DNA from: Pseudomonas fluorescens
GTDB lineage: Bacteria; Pseudomonadota; Gammaproteobacteria; Pseudomonadales; Pseudomonadaceae
Direction: 5' to 3'
Length of the DNA stretch: 64,000 nt
Assembly: GCF_000730425.1 (NCBI RefSeq)
Contig: NZ_CP008896.1
Location: 1,488,001 to 1,552,000 of the forward strand
The translations under genes and the position numbers were made by a program. Each line of letters opens with the position of its first letter. The first letter of the stretch is position 1. This document shows positions 40,297 to 50,479 of the stretch, piece by piece. Under the pieces are notes generated by a model. It ran no database searches and was not told where the DNA came from. It was given only the letters and a program-made list of their open reading frames with translations.

Positions 40297-41619
40297 TTAC
40301 AGAGTCATCGCCGCAAACCAGCCGAACACCAGCAACGGCAGGTTGTAGTGCAGGAAGGTCGGCACCACGGTGTCCCAGATATGGTGATGCTGACCGTCGA
40401 TATTCAAACCCGAGGTCGGCCCCAGGGTGGAATCCGACGCGGGCGAGCCGGCATCGCCCAGGGCCCCGGCGGTGCCGACGATGCACACAATCGCCAGCGG
40501 GCTGAACCCCAGTTGCACGCACAGCGGCACAAAAATCGCCGCGAGAATCGGTACGGTGGAGAACGAGGAACCAATGCCCATGGTCACCAGCAAGCCCACC
40601 AGCAACATCAACAATGCACCCACGCCACGGCTGTGGCCGATAAAGGCCGCGGACGCCTGCACCAACGTCTGGACCTGGCCGGTGGCCTTGAGCACTTCGG
40701 CAAAGCCTGACGCCGCGATCATGATGAAGCCGATCATCGCCATCATCTTCATGCCTTCGGTGAACAGATCATCGGTGTCGCGCCAACGCACGATGCCCGA
40801 TACCGAGAAGATCAGGAAACCGACCAGGGCACCGATGATCATCGAGTCCAGCCACAGCTGGATGATAAACGCCGAAGCAATGGCCAAGCCGGCTACCAAC
40901 AGGGTCAGCGGGTTGTATTGCACGGCCACCTGCTCGACTCGTTCGATCTTCTCCAGGTCATAGACGCGTTTTTTGCGGTAGCTGATAAACACCGCCACCA
41001 ACAGGCCGAACACCATGCCCAATGCCGGAATGCCCATGGCATGGGTCACGTTGACCTGGCTGATATCCACCCCGCTCTTGGCAACGTTGGCCAACAGGAT
41101 CTGGTTGAGGAAGATATTGCCGAAGCCCACCGGCAGGAACATGTACGGGGTGATCAGGCCGAAGGTCATGACGCAGGCGATCAGGCGACGGTCGATCCGC
41201 AACTTGGTCAGCACGTACAGCAGCGGCGGTACCAGCAGCGGGATAAAGGCGATATGGATCGGCAGGATGTTCTGCGAGGCAATCGCCACCGCCCCCAGCA
41301 GGCAGATCAGCAGCCATTTGACATGGCTGCCACCGCTCGCCTCCTGGCGGTCCACCAGCAGCAGGGCCTTGTCCGCCAGGGCATGGGCCAGGCCGGACTT
41401 GGCAATCGCCACGGCGAAAGCACCGAGCAATGCGTAGGACAGCGCCACCGTGGCACCGCCACCCAGGCCGCTGTTGAACGCGCTGAGTGTCGCGTCGATC
41501 CCCAGGCCGCCGGTCAAGCCGCCGACCAGGGCGCCAACAATGATCGCGATGACCACATGCACGCGGGACAGGCTGAGCACGAGCATGGTACCGACCGCGG
41601 CGATTACTGCGTTAATCAT
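40297..41619 (-). CDS. Na+/H+ antiporter-family permease (YuiF-like)
   Basis: 440 residues from ATG 41619, preceded by GAGGT. About eleven hydrophobic segments; [17 protein letters not shown] and [19 protein letters not shown] are conserved in this branch of the ion transporter superfamily, and [19 protein letters not shown] is its re-entrant loop signature. Homologues are annotated as Na+/H+ antiporters or amino acid carriers, without strong proof. Position between two chemoreceptor genes hints that it imports one of their ligands. Confidence 0.8.
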   Translation of the reverse strand: MINAVIAAVGTMLVLSLSRVHVVIAIIVGALVGGLTGGLGIDATLSAFNSGLGGGATVALSYALLGAFAVAIAKSGLAHALADKALLLVDRQEASGGSHVKWLLICLLGAVAIASQNILPIHIAFIPLLVPPLLYVLTKLRIDRRLIACVMTFGLITPYMFLPVGFGNIFLNQILLANVAKSGVDISQVNVTHAMGIPALGMVFGLLVAVFISYRKKRVYDLEKIERVEQVAVQYNPLTLLVAGLAIASAFIIQLWLDSMIIGALVGFLIFSVSGIVRWRDTDDLFTEGMKMMAMIGFIMIAASGFAEVLKATGQVQTLVQASAAFIGHSRGVGALLMLLVGLLVTMGIGSSFSTVPILAAIFVPLCVQLGFSPLAIVCIVGTAGALGDAGSPASDSTLGPTSGLNIDGQHHHIWDTVVPTFLHYNLPLLVFGWFAAMTL

Positions 41620-41855
41620 GGTGACCTCAAGACAGAAACATAAAAACAACACGTGCCGGTGCCCTGGCCAGATGGCGGCCACGGCACACGCAGAAAAGGG
41701 AGTTTTATTAGAGGTCGCGCACTTTGCAGCAGCCGGCGCGCCATGTCAAAGCACGACGTCGCAAACCGAACTCAATTGATCGTCTGAATAAAGAAAAAAA
41801 ACGTGCGGCCGATACAACGGATCATCTCTGTCGTAACGAAAGGTTAAGGATCTCC

Positions 41856-44003
41856 ATGTCGCTCAGGCAGCTGTCCATTCAATGGAAAATCACCCTCCTC
41901 GCCGGCCTTTGTCTGTTGGGGATCGTGACCCTGCTGGTGGGGCTTTCGCTGTATCGCATGGACCAGAGCTCACAACGGGTGCAGGCCTCCAGCACGCAGA
42001 TGCTCAATGTCGCGGCCCAATCGCGCATCGAAGCCCAGGGTGAAGTGCAGGCGCTGGGCATCCGCCAGCAGTTCATGGACGCCTACCAGTACGGCCATGG
42101 TTTTTCGCGCCAGGTGTTGTTTTTGCGCGAACAGGCCGAAAAGCGCTTCCTCGATGCCTTCGACCTGCGTGAAGACCTGACCCGCCAAGTCAAGGCCGCA
42201 CTGCAGGCCAACCCGGACCTGCTGGGCCTGTCCCTGGTATTCGAAGCCAACGCTCTGGATGGCAAGGATGAGTTGTTTGCCGGCCAGGGCGAGTTGGGCA
42301 GTAACGAGAAGGGCCGCTTCGCCCTTTACTGGTCGCAGCCCACCCCCGGCACGCTGACCTCGATGGCACTGCCGGAAAGCGACATGTCCGACACCAGCAT
42401 CGGCCCCAGTGGCGAAAAGGCCAATACCTGGTTCACCTGCCCACGTACCAGCCTCAAGCCGTGCGTGATCGAACCGTATTTCTATGTGATCGACGGGCAA
42501 AACGTGTTGCTGACCAGCATCGTGTTCCCGCTCATGGTCAATGGCAAGGTCATCGCCTCGCTGTCGGTGGACATCAACCTCAACAGCTTGCAGGCGGTCA
42601 GCCAGAACGCCAGCCGCAAGCTCTATGACGGCCAGACCAGCGTCAGCATCATCAGCCCCGTGGGTTTGCTGGCCGGCTATAGCCCGGATGCGAGCAAGCT
42701 CAGCCAGCGCCTGGACAGCGTCGACACCAGCAGCGGCGCGCAACTGATCAGCGCCATGGCCAGCAGCACCCAGACCTACAGCCTGCGCACCGGCCAACAA
42801 CTCAAGGTGCTGGCACCGTTCCAGCCCATTCCCGATGGCAAGTCCTGGGGCGTCTTGCTGGACGTGCCGGAAAAAGTCCTGGTCGGCCCCGCCCAGGCCC
42901 TCAAGGCCGAACTGGATGCCGACAACACCAAAGGGACCTTGCTGGAACTGGGCCTGGGCTTGCTGGCCGCGATTGTCGGCTTGCTGCTGGTGTGGCTGAT
43001 GGCCCGCAGCGTCACCCGGCCGATCCTCGGCGTGGCCCATATGCTGGAAGATATCGCCAGCGGCGAAGGCGACCTGACCCGGCGCCTGGCCTACGACAAG
43101 CGCGACGAACTCGGTGAATTGGCCAGTTGGTTCAACCGTTTCCTCGACAAACTGCAACCGGTCATTGCCGAGGTCAAACGCTCGGTGCAGGACGCACGCA
43201 GCACCGCCGACCAATCGGCGGCCATTGCCAGCCAGACCAGCGCCGGGATGGACCAGCAATATCGTCAGGTAGACCAGGTGGCTACCGCCTCCCACGAAAT
43301 GAGCGCCACCGCCCAGGACGTCGCCCGTAGCGCCGCCCAGGCGGCACAGGCCGCCCGCGATGCCGATCAGGCCACCCGCGAAGGCCTGACCGTGATCGAC
43401 CGCACCACCACCAGCATCGGTGACCTGGCCGCGGACATGAGCACGGCCATGGCCCAGGTCGAAGGCCTGGCGGCCAATAGCGAGCAGATCGGCTCCGTAC
43501 TGGAGGTGATCCGCGCGATTGCCGAACAAACCAATCTGCTGGCGCTCAATGCCGCCATTGAGGCCGCCCGCGCCGGCGAGGCCGGGCGTGGGTTCGCAGT
43601 GGTGGCAGACGAGGTGCGCAACCTCGCCCGGCGCACCCAGGAGTCGGTGGAAGAAACCCGCCAGGTCATCGAGCAATTGCAGAACGGCACCCAGGACGTG
43701 GTGAGTTCCATGAGCAACAGCCATCGCCAGGCCCAAGGCAGCGTCGAACAAGTGGGCCAGGCTGTTACCGCATTGCGCCAGATCGGCGATGCGGTGACCG
43801 TGATCAGCGACATGAACCTGCAGATCGCCAGCGCCGCCGAGCAGCAAAGCGCAGTGGCCGAGGAGATCAACAGCAACGTGGCGACCATTCGCGACGTGAC
43901 CGAGTCGCTGTCGGGCCAGGCCAATGAATCGGCGCGGGTCAGCCAGACCCTCAACCGTTTGGCCAATCAGCAGCAAGGCTTGATGGATCAGTTCCGGGTT
44001 TGA
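41856..44003 (+). CDS. tlpQ: Chemoreceptor with double Cache domain, TlpQ-like
   Basis: 715 residues from ATG 41856, preceded by AAGGA. TM1 about 13-33; a large periplasmic dCache region (about 35-360) with the aromatic [16 protein letters not shown] and [17 protein letters not shown] stretches; TM2 at about 360-385, HAMP, and signalling tip [20 protein letters not shown]. The size equals that of P. aeruginosa TlpQ, and the two genes before it also match. TlpQ binds histamine and polyamines, so an amine ligand is inferred. The Cache residues were not checked one by one. Confidence 0.8.
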   Translation: MSLRQLSIQWKITLLAGLCLLGIVTLLVGLSLYRMDQSSQRVQASSTQMLNVAAQSRIEAQGEVQALGIRQQFMDAYQYGHGFSRQVLFLREQAEKRFLDAFDLREDLTRQVKAALQANPDLLGLSLVFEANALDGKDELFAGQGELGSNEKGRFALYWSQPTPGTLTSMALPESDMSDTSIGPSGEKANTWFTCPRTSLKPCVIEPYFYVIDGQNVLLTSIVFPLMVNGKVIASLSVDINLNSLQAVSQNASRKLYDGQTSVSIISPVGLLAGYSPDASKLSQRLDSVDTSSGAQLISAMASSTQTYSLRTGQQLKVLAPFQPIPDGKSWGVLLDVPEKVLVGPAQALKAELDADNTKGTLLELGLGLLAAIVGLLLVWLMARSVTRPILGVAHMLEDIASGEGDLTRRLAYDKRDELGELASWFNRFLDKLQPVIAEVKRSVQDARSTADQSAAIASQTSAGMDQQYRQVDQVATASHEMSATAQDVARSAAQAAQAARDADQATREGLTVIDRTTTSIGDLAADMSTAMAQVEGLAANSEQIGSVLEVIRAIAEQTNLLALNAAIEAARAGEAGRGFAVVADEVRNLARRTQESVEETRQVIEQLQNGTQDVVSSMSNSHRQAQGSVEQVGQAVTALRQIGDAVTVISDMNLQIASAAEQQSAVAEEINSNVATIRDVTESLSGQANESARVSQTLNRLANQQQGLMDQFRV

Positions 44004-44010
44004 CGGCGAT

Positions 44011-44424
44011 TTAGAACGCCGTGGGCCGGGCTCTGTACGCAGCCAGCTCACAACTCCAGAGTTCCAGCGCTGGCTGGCTCGACTGTGGCGGGCCGAGCCA
44101 GGTGCTGATCCAGTGACAACGCTGGTTGAAACACAATTGATAATCCCCCGCCTCGGGGGCTCGCCCCAGACGCAGGGGCTGCAAGGGTGGCAATTGGCGC
44201 CGGTAATGCCAACTGCCCTCGCGCAGTTCGGCGCCGTCCGGGATTTCCATGCCAGCCCCGGAACCCTTGACCCGCGCCTCACCCAGCACCAGCCCCGCAG
44301 GCGTAACGCGATAATCCTCCTCCCAGCGCACCCTCTCAATCGTATGCGTCCAGGCCAGGGTGAAGGCCGGCGTGGGAACGTGTGCCCACACCGTGCCTGC
44401 CAAGCCCAGACACAGACCGATCAC
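44011..44424 (-). CDS. DUF1850 protein, TRAP operon partner
   Basis: 137 residues if started at GTG 44424, which overlaps the TRAP permease stop as GTGA and has AGGTGG upstream; a TTG at 44460 would extend it into the permease gene. Signal-like N terminus, then FTLAWTHTIERVRWEEDYRV, the DUF1850 core. DUF1850 genes typically accompany TAXI-type TRAP transporters; the role is unknown, possibly periplasmic. Confidence 0.8.
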   Translation of the reverse strand: MIGLCLGLAGTVWAHVPTPAFTLAWTHTIERVRWEEDYRVTPAGLVLGEARVKGSGAGMEIPDGAELREGSWHYRRQLPPLQPLRLGRAPEAGDYQLCFNQRCHWISTWLGPPQSSQPALELWSCELAAYRARPTAF

Positions 44425-46448
44425 GCAGCAGCCACCTGGGCGCGGTGGGCGCGCCAGCAATGCTGGGCAATCACCAGCGCTGCCAGGCCAAAGCCGATTT
44501 CATCGCTTAACGGCGTCGCCAGGATCAGGCTGGCCCCGGCAGCAAAGCCCAGCACCCGTTCCCACCCGCTCAACCGGGCCTGTAAGTAACCGGTAAACAC
44601 CGCGCCCCAGATGCCGACAGCCAGCAGCGCCTTGGCCACCACATACACCGTGGCGAGCAGGCTATCGCCCTGTAGCATCAGCGCCGGTTCGTACACCGCC
44701 ATGAACGGCACGACAAATCCGGCCACGGCGATACGGATCGCCCACAGGCTGATCTTCAGGCCACTCGCCCGGGCAATCGGTGCCGCCGCGAAACAGGCCA
44801 GCGCCACCGGCGGCGTGAGGTCGGCCATGATGCCGAAATAGAACACGAACATATGCGACACAATCAGCGGAACCCCCAAGTCCAATAGGGCCGGGGCGGC
44901 GATCGAGCTGGTGATGATGTAGTTGGGAATGGTCGGGATACCCATGCCCAGTACCAGGCAGGTGAGCATGGTGAGCACCAGCGAGAGGAACAGATTGTCC
45001 TGGCCAATGGCGAGGATGTAGCCGGCAAAGGTGGAGGCCACCCCGGTCAGCGACACTACGCCGATGATCACTCCCACCAGGGTGCATGCGATACCCACTG
45101 GCACCGCATGACGCGCGCCTTCCACCAGCGCATGCAGGCACAGGGCCAGGGTGTCGCGGCCACCTTTGACGAACCAGCACACCGCCACCAGCAGCGCTAC
45201 CACTGCGAACACCATACCGATACCCAACCGGAAGAAGCCTGCGCACAGCAGGCCCAGGACGATCCAGAAGACAAAGCGCATGGCCGTGGACGAAACCCGC
45301 AGGATGATTGCCGAGCCGAGAATCACAATGGACGTCAGCGCCAGGCCGACCATGCCGGAAAACAAGGGGGTGCGCCCGGAGAACAGCAGATAGACCAGCA
45401 CGAACAGCGGAATCAGCAGGTACCAGCGCTGCTTCACCGCCGCCCAGGGGTTCGGGCATTCGTCCTTGGGCAGGCCACACAGGTTGGAACGCCTGGCTTC
45501 CAGATGAACCATCCAGAACACCGAACCGAAGTACAGAATGGCCGGAATCAGCGCGGCCTTGGCCACCTCGAAGAACGGTACGTTGATCGTCTCGGCCATG
45601 ATAAAGGCCACCGCGCCCATGATCGGCGGCATGATCTGGCTGCCCATCGACGAGGTTGCCTCCACGCCGCCGGCAAACGCCGGTTTGTAGCCAAAGCGCT
45701 TCATCAACGGGATGGTGAACTGGCCGGTGGTGACCACGTTGGCCACCCCCGAGCCGGTGATGGTACCCATCAGCGCCGACGACACCACCGAAACCTTGGC
45801 CGGGCCACCGAGCTTGTGGCCGAACAGGCCCATGGCGAAATCGGTGAACAGCTTGATCATCCCGGCCTGTTCGAGGAACGCGCCGAACAGGATAAACAGG
45901 AAAATGTACGTGGCCGATACATAGGTCGGCGTGCCATACAGCCCCTCGGTGCCAAAGGCCAACTGGTTGACGATCTGATCGATCGCGTAGCCCCGGTGCA
46001 TCAGGTCGCCCGGCAGGTATTGGCCGAACAGCCCGTAGCCCAGAAACAGCGCGCAGATCAGCGGCAGGGCAACGCCCATTACCCGTCGCGCAGCTTCAAA
46101 TACCAGCACGATCAGCAGCAGGCCGACGATCATGTCGCCGCCCGTCAGGTCGCCGGAGCGTTGAATCAAGTCACCTTCGAAATACCACTGGTAGAACGCC
46201 GTGGCCATGCCGGCAAGCCCCAGCAACCAGGCCATCGGCCGCCGGGGTTGTGCCTTGCCCCACGCCGGAAAACACAGAAACACCACCAGCAGCACAAAGC
46301 CCACATGCACCGCGCGCAGTACCTGGCTGGATACCGGATGGAAGGCGGCGGTAATGATCTGGAAGGTGGAAAACAACAACGCAACATAAAACAGTGCTCG
46401 GGGCCAATCCCTGGGATTGGCGGCGAGGCTTTGACCTTGCTCACTCAT
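44421..46448 (-). CDS. TRAP transporter fused permease (4TM + 12TM), TAXI class
   Basis: 675 residues with about 17-19 hydrophobic segments. It joins the small DctQ-like part (N-terminal four helices) and the large DctM-like part; GTITGSGVANVVTTGQFTIPLMKRFGY and LTGVASTFAGYILAIGQDNLFLSLVLTM are signature loops. TRAP systems use ion gradients and an extracytoplasmic binding protein to import organic acids or amino acids. It lies 108 bases after the TAXI binding protein gene and overlaps the DUF1850 gene. Confidence 0.93.
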   Translation of the reverse strand: MSEQGQSLAANPRDWPRALFYVALLFSTFQIITAAFHPVSSQVLRAVHVGFVLLVVFLCFPAWGKAQPRRPMAWLLGLAGMATAFYQWYFEGDLIQRSGDLTGGDMIVGLLLIVLVFEAARRVMGVALPLICALFLGYGLFGQYLPGDLMHRGYAIDQIVNQLAFGTEGLYGTPTYVSATYIFLFILFGAFLEQAGMIKLFTDFAMGLFGHKLGGPAKVSVVSSALMGTITGSGVANVVTTGQFTIPLMKRFGYKPAFAGGVEATSSMGSQIMPPIMGAVAFIMAETINVPFFEVAKAALIPAILYFGSVFWMVHLEARRSNLCGLPKDECPNPWAAVKQRWYLLIPLFVLVYLLFSGRTPLFSGMVGLALTSIVILGSAIILRVSSTAMRFVFWIVLGLLCAGFFRLGIGMVFAVVALLVAVCWFVKGGRDTLALCLHALVEGARHAVPVGIACTLVGVIIGVVSLTGVASTFAGYILAIGQDNLFLSLVLTMLTCLVLGMGIPTIPNYIITSSIAAPALLDLGVPLIVSHMFVFYFGIMADLTPPVALACFAAAPIARASGLKISLWAIRIAVAGFVVPFMAVYEPALMLQGDSLLATVYVVAKALLAVGIWGAVFTGYLQARLSGWERVLGFAAGASLILATPLSDEIGFGLAALVIAQHCWRAHRAQVAAA

Positions 46449-46556
46449 GGAGGTACTCCCACGTTACAACGTCGATAGGCCAACAAAACCTGGCGTACGG
46501 TGTACGCAGGCTTCATGGGCAGCCCTGGCACGTGTGCGCAGCAACGGACGCTGCCG

Positions 46557-47510
46557 CTACAGGGCGCCTACTTCCGTGTAGAAGCGCTCGGCGCCCGGAT
46601 GCAGTGGGATCGGCAGCCCCTTGGCCGCCCCTTCGAGCTTGATATCCTTGGCGGCCGAGTGGGCGTTGCCCAGGCGATCGAGGTTGTCGAACATGAGCTT
46701 GGTCATCTGGTAGGCCACGTCATCGGCCACTCCGTCATGACTGACCAGGATGTTGGTGATCGCCACCGTCGACACATCGCTGTCCTGACCCTCATAGGTA
46801 CCCGCCGGGATCGTGCCCGCCTGGTAGGCCGCGTTGTCGATCCTGGCGATGACATCCGCAGGAATGGCAACGAAGGTGATCGGCAAGGTCGCGGCCAGGT
46901 CGCGGATCGCCGCCATGCCCAGGCCCGAGGACTGCAGGGTGGCGTCCAACTGCCGGTTCTTGATCAGCTCGACCGACTCGGCGTAAGGCAGGAACTCGAC
47001 CTTGCCCATGTCTTCGTAGCTCAGGCCTGCGGCCTTGAAGATCGCGCGGGCGTTGAGCTCGGTGCCGGATTTTGGCGCACCGACGGAGATGCGCTTGTTT
47101 TTCAGGTCGGCCAGGGTAGCGATCCCGGACTCCTTACTGGCAACGATCTGGATGTAGTTCGGATAGGTGCCGGCAATCGCCCGCAGTTTTTGCAGCGGGG
47201 CCTTGAAGCCGGCGTCTTCTACCCCCGTCCAGGCATCGGCTACCGAGTCGCCGAGGGCAAAGGCCAGCTCGCCGCGGCCGGCTTGCAGCAGGTTGAGGTT
47301 TTCCACCGACGCCTTGGTGGCCTGCACCGAGGTCTTCGCCCCTTGGATGCCGTTGCTGTAGAGCTGCGACAAGCCCACACCAATCGGGTAATACACCCCG
47401 CTGGTGCCGCCCGTCAGCACGTTGATAAAGGTTGGGGCAGCGAGTGTCGCCGTACTTGCAGCAAAAGCTGCGGCAGCAGCAAACACGCGCAAACGCTTGG
47501 TCATTCGCAT
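46557..47510 (-). CDS. TAXI-family TRAP solute-binding protein
   Basis: 317 residues from ATG 47510, with AAGGTG upstream; GTG 47519 and ATG 47504 are alternatives. Cleavable signal (VFAAAAAFAASTATLAAP), then FINVLTGGTSGVYYPIGVGLSQL, the TAXI motif that names the family, and TYPNYIQIVASKESGI. TAXI proteins in bacteria bind glutamate, 2-oxoglutarate or other carboxylates. First gene of the TRAP operon. Confidence 0.92.
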   Translation of the reverse strand: MRMTKRLRVFAAAAAFAASTATLAAPTFINVLTGGTSGVYYPIGVGLSQLYSNGIQGAKTSVQATKASVENLNLLQAGRGELAFALGDSVADAWTGVEDAGFKAPLQKLRAIAGTYPNYIQIVASKESGIATLADLKNKRISVGAPKSGTELNARAIFKAAGLSYEDMGKVEFLPYAESVELIKNRQLDATLQSSGLGMAAIRDLAATLPITFVAIPADVIARIDNAAYQAGTIPAGTYEGQDSDVSTVAITNILVSHDGVADDVAYQMTKLMFDNLDRLGNAHSAAKDIKLEGAAKGLPIPLHPGAERFYTEVGAL

Positions 47511-47713
47511 GGGAGTCACCTTTTATCTTTCTTATTAGGTACCGAGCAAGCGAGTGCCCGGATGGCAAGAGCCCTGGCAGATGCAATGCGTTGCAAGCGA
47601 AAAAACCTGCTCGGCATGGCCAGCCAGGTGGCTGTTATAAGCGAAATTGTCTGGCCAGGCGTTACAAGAAAAGCCTTGTTGCAAATCCCTGCGCATCGAC
47701 AGCAAGGTGCCAA

Positions 47714-49033
47714 TCAGACCTGGCGTCGGGGTAACTCGATCAGTACCTTGAGCCCCCCAAGCTCACTCTCATGCAACTGCAACGTGCCGGCCCATACCTC
47801 GACGATATCCCGCACGATCCCCAACCCCAGGCCATGGCCATCGGTCTGTTCGTCCAGGCGCGTACCGCGGCTGAATACCTGACTGCGCTTGGCCTCGGGA
47901 ATCCCCGGCCCGTCATCCTCGACCTGCAACAGAAAGCTGTGGGGCGCCTCGTCAATGCTCAAGCGCACCTGCGCATCCGCCCATTTGCAGGCGTTGTCCA
48001 GCAGGTTGCCCAGCAGTTCCAGCAAGTCCTCTCGGTCCCACGGCAGATGCAAGCCGGGGCGCACGTGGTAGCTCAGGTCCAGGTGCTCGCCATGGATCAT
48101 GTTCAGGGTCGCCAGCAGGCCCGGCAGTTCGCTGTCGCAGTCGAACAGCGCGCCGGGCAGGGTCTCACCGGCAAGGCGCGCGCGGTTGAGTTCGCGGTTG
48201 AGCCGTTGCTGCACCTGCTCCAATTGCTCGCGCAATAGTTTGGCCACTTGCGGGTGGTCCTTGAGCGGCTCGCTGGAAGCCACGCTCAGTAACACCGCCA
48301 ATGGGGTTTTCAGGGCATGGCCAAGGTTACCCAAGGCATTGCGTGAGCGCTTGAGGCTGTCTTCGGTATGCGCCAGCAAATGGTTGATCTGCGCCACCAG
48401 TGGCTCCAGTTCCAGCGGCACCTGGGTGTCCAGTTGCGAGCGCTGGCCTTGCTGCAATTGCGCAATCTGTTCACGGGCGGTTTCCAGTGGGCGCAAGGCC
48501 CGGCGCACGGTGACCCGTTGCAGGACGAGGATCAGCAGCAACGCCGCCAGCCCGAGGACCAGGCCGACCTGGCGCATCAAGAGAAAACTTTCCCTGACCG
48601 GCGTGTAGTCCTGAGCCACGCTGATGGAAATCGACTGGCCAAAACGCTTGTAGTCCGAGCGCAGGACCAGCAATTGTTGGCCTTCCGGGCCCAATTGCAG
48701 GTTGCCCTGCAAACCCGCCTGGGGCAGTTTCGGCAGTTCCTGGTCCCACAGTGAACGGGAGCGCCAGTGGTTGTCGCTGAAGTCGATGCGGAAATAATGC
48801 CCGGAAAACGGGCGCTGATAGGCCGGAGACAAGCGCTGTTCATCCAACTGCACGCCGACAGGACCACGCACCAGGGCCACCAGCAGGTTTTCGCTGTCGT
48901 TGCGCAGACCGGACTCCAGGTAGCGCTGCAAGCCCATTTCGAACAGCCACAGGCTGGTTTGCGCCAGCACCAGGCCAACGATCACCATCACACTGATCAA
49001 CCCCAGGCTCAAACGTCGCTGGATCGACCTCAT
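47714..49033 (-). CDS. Sensor histidine kinase
   Basis: 439 residues. TM1 about 10-32, periplasmic sensor about 33-154, TM2 about 155-172, HAMP, then dimerisation helix with phosphorylatable His239 in [13 protein letters not shown]. ATPase boxes: [16 protein letters not shown] (N), DDGPGIP (G1), GLGLGIV (G2). ATG overlaps the regulator stop as ATGA. Together with two upstream PepSY genes and the neighbouring tlpQ-like gene it resembles the BqsRS/CarRS (Fe2+/Ca2+) system of P. aeruginosa, but I see no RExxE motif in the periplasmic part. Signal unknown. Confidence 0.9.
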   Translation of the reverse strand: MRSIQRRLSLGLISVMVIVGLVLAQTSLWLFEMGLQRYLESGLRNDSENLLVALVRGPVGVQLDEQRLSPAYQRPFSGHYFRIDFSDNHWRSRSLWDQELPKLPQAGLQGNLQLGPEGQQLLVLRSDYKRFGQSISISVAQDYTPVRESFLLMRQVGLVLGLAALLLILVLQRVTVRRALRPLETAREQIAQLQQGQRSQLDTQVPLELEPLVAQINHLLAHTEDSLKRSRNALGNLGHALKTPLAVLLSVASSEPLKDHPQVAKLLREQLEQVQQRLNRELNRARLAGETLPGALFDCDSELPGLLATLNMIHGEHLDLSYHVRPGLHLPWDREDLLELLGNLLDNACKWADAQVRLSIDEAPHSFLLQVEDDGPGIPEAKRSQVFSRGTRLDEQTDGHGLGLGIVRDIVEVWAGTLQLHESELGGLKVLIELPRRQV

Positions 49034-49698
49034 GTGGCACTGGCGCCAAAGCGATAACCCTGGCCGCGCCGGGTTTCAATCACGTTGCGACCCAACTTGC
49101 GCCGCAGATGATTGACGTGGACTTCAAGGACGTTGGAGTCGCGCTCGGTCTCACCGTCGTACAGGTGCTCAGCCAGATGGCTTTTGGACAGGATCTGCTG
49201 CGGATGCAGCATGAAGTAGCGCAGCAGACGAAACTCCGCAGCGGTCAGTTGCACCTCGGCCCCGTCGCGCACCACGCACTGGCGGCCTTCATCCAGGTGC
49301 AAGCCCGCCGCCTGCAAGGTCGGCTGGTTGGCCTGTCCATGGGAACGGCGCAGCAATGCCTGGATACGCAGGTACAGCTCCTCGGGGTGGAACGGTTTGC
49401 TCAGGTAATCATCGGCCCCGGCCTTGAGCCCTTCGATACGCTCGGCCCAGGAGTCACGGGCGGTGAGGATCAATACCGGGGCCACCAGTGCGGCGGCGCG
49501 CCATTGATTCAGCACCTCAAGGCCCGGCAACCCAGGCAGGCCGAGGTCCAGGATGATCAGGTCGTAAGGCTCGCTGCGCCCCTGATACACCGCATCGCGA
49601 CCGTCCGCCAGCCAATCCACTGCATAGCCCTGGATTTTAAGCCCGGCCATCAATTCATCGGCCAGAGGCACGTGGTCTTCCACCAGAAGCAGGCGCAT
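49030..49698 (-). CDS. OmpR/PhoB-family response regulator (BqsR/CarR-like)
   Basis: 222 residues. Receiver domain with acidic pocket Glu7/Asp8, phospho-acceptor Asp51 ([13 protein letters not shown]) and Lys100 ([11 protein letters not shown]); C-terminal winged helix from about 125 ([41 protein letters not shown]). Start overlaps the preceding PepSY stop (TGATG) and its own stop overlaps the kinase start (ATGA). It most likely controls its own operon and, by analogy, cation-stress genes. Confidence 0.92.
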   Translation of the reverse strand: MRLLLVEDHVPLADELMAGLKIQGYAVDWLADGRDAVYQGRSEPYDLIILDLGLPGLPGLEVLNQWRAAALVAPVLILTARDSWAERIEGLKAGADDYLSKPFHPEELYLRIQALLRRSHGQANQPTLQAAGLHLDEGRQCVVRDGAEVQLTAAEFRLLRYFMLHPQQILSKSHLAEHLYDGETERDSNVLEVHVNHLRRKLGRNVIETRRGQGYRFGASAT

Positions 49699-50012
49699 CA
49701 GTCGTCTTCCTCGTCTTTGAGCAGCGCGCCGGTGGCCGCGTCCAGTTTGATTTCCCGTACTACGCCGTCATTGGTCACCAGCTCCACCTCATAGATGTAA
49801 CTCTCCTCTTTGCTCTCAAGCTCAGCCTCCAGCAACCGAGAGTCGGGGTGACGTGCCATCGCCTGCGACAACAGGTGCTCAAGGGGCAGTATCACCCCTT
49901 GCTGGCGCAGCGCCAGGGCTTCATCCTGATTGAGGTCCCGGGCAGCCACCACCGAGCAAAAGGCCAGGAGCACCAGCGCCAGTCGACTGCCGGAGCGTAG
50001 ATTTACCTTCAT
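49698..50012 (-). CDS. PepSY-domain exported protein (second of a pair)
   Basis: 104 residues from ATG 50012, which overlaps the upstream gene's stop as TAATG. Signal peptide ending SVVAARD, then one PepSY-like domain ([29 protein letters not shown]) and an acidic tail. Shares the segment ARDLxxDEALxLRxxGxILPxExL with the preceding gene, so the two arose by duplication. Small PepSY proteins near two-component systems are thought to modulate the sensor or bind cations. Confidence 0.85.
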   Translation of the reverse strand: MKVNLRSGSRLALVLLAFCSVVAARDLNQDEALALRQQGVILPLEHLLSQAMARHPDSRLLEAELESKEESYIYEVELVTNDGVVREIKLDAATGALLKDEEDD

Positions 50013-50320
50013 TACGTATCCTGATGATCTGTGAGAACTTGCCCGGTGACGGCGTCCAATTCCACATCCCACTCGACGCCTTGGGCATCGCGCAGGTCAA
50101 CCTGGTAAATATACTTGCCGTACTCCTGCTCCAGTTCGGTTTCATGCACGGTGCCCCCAAGGTGTTTGGACAAGGCGGCAGTATTGAGCTTCTCGAAGGG
50201 CAGGATAGTACCAGCGTCACGCAATTTCAGCGCCTCATCCGGCCCCAGGTCCCGCGCCTGGGCCAGGCCGGTGGTAAGGGCGATGATACTGGCGCCGACA
50301 ATTGCTGTGAGGGTTTTCAT
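50012..50320 (-). CDS. PepSY-domain exported protein (first of a pair)
   Basis: 102 residues from ATG 50320. Signal peptide (IVGASIIALTTGLAQARD) and one PepSY-like domain (YGKYIYQVDLRDAQGVEWDVELDAVTGQVL). First gene of a four-gene unit (two PepSY, response regulator, kinase) in which every junction overlaps by one to four bases. By gene order it corresponds to BqsP/BqsQ-type proteins of P. aeruginosa (recalled, not computed). Confidence 0.85.
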   Translation of the reverse strand: MKTLTAIVGASIIALTTGLAQARDLGPDEALKLRDAGTILPFEKLNTAALSKHLGGTVHETELEQEYGKYIYQVDLRDAQGVEWDVELDAVTGQVLTDHQDT

Positions 50321-50479
50321 GATGATTCTCCATTTCACAATGTTTTGCCTACGGCCCTCACAGTACGGGTCGCAACTTAACTGAAACTGAATTGCCACCA
50401 TGGCAATTGTCCCACGACACCTTGCCAGCCCCCGGGGAAGATTTCCTATACTGCCCTGCTCGCCTGCACAGAGATCGGT

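Noticed and set aside
41970..44339. 789-codon minus-strand frame over the tlpQ-like gene
   Set aside because: Antisense shadow; low-complexity Gly/His/Ala composition and no recognisable domain.
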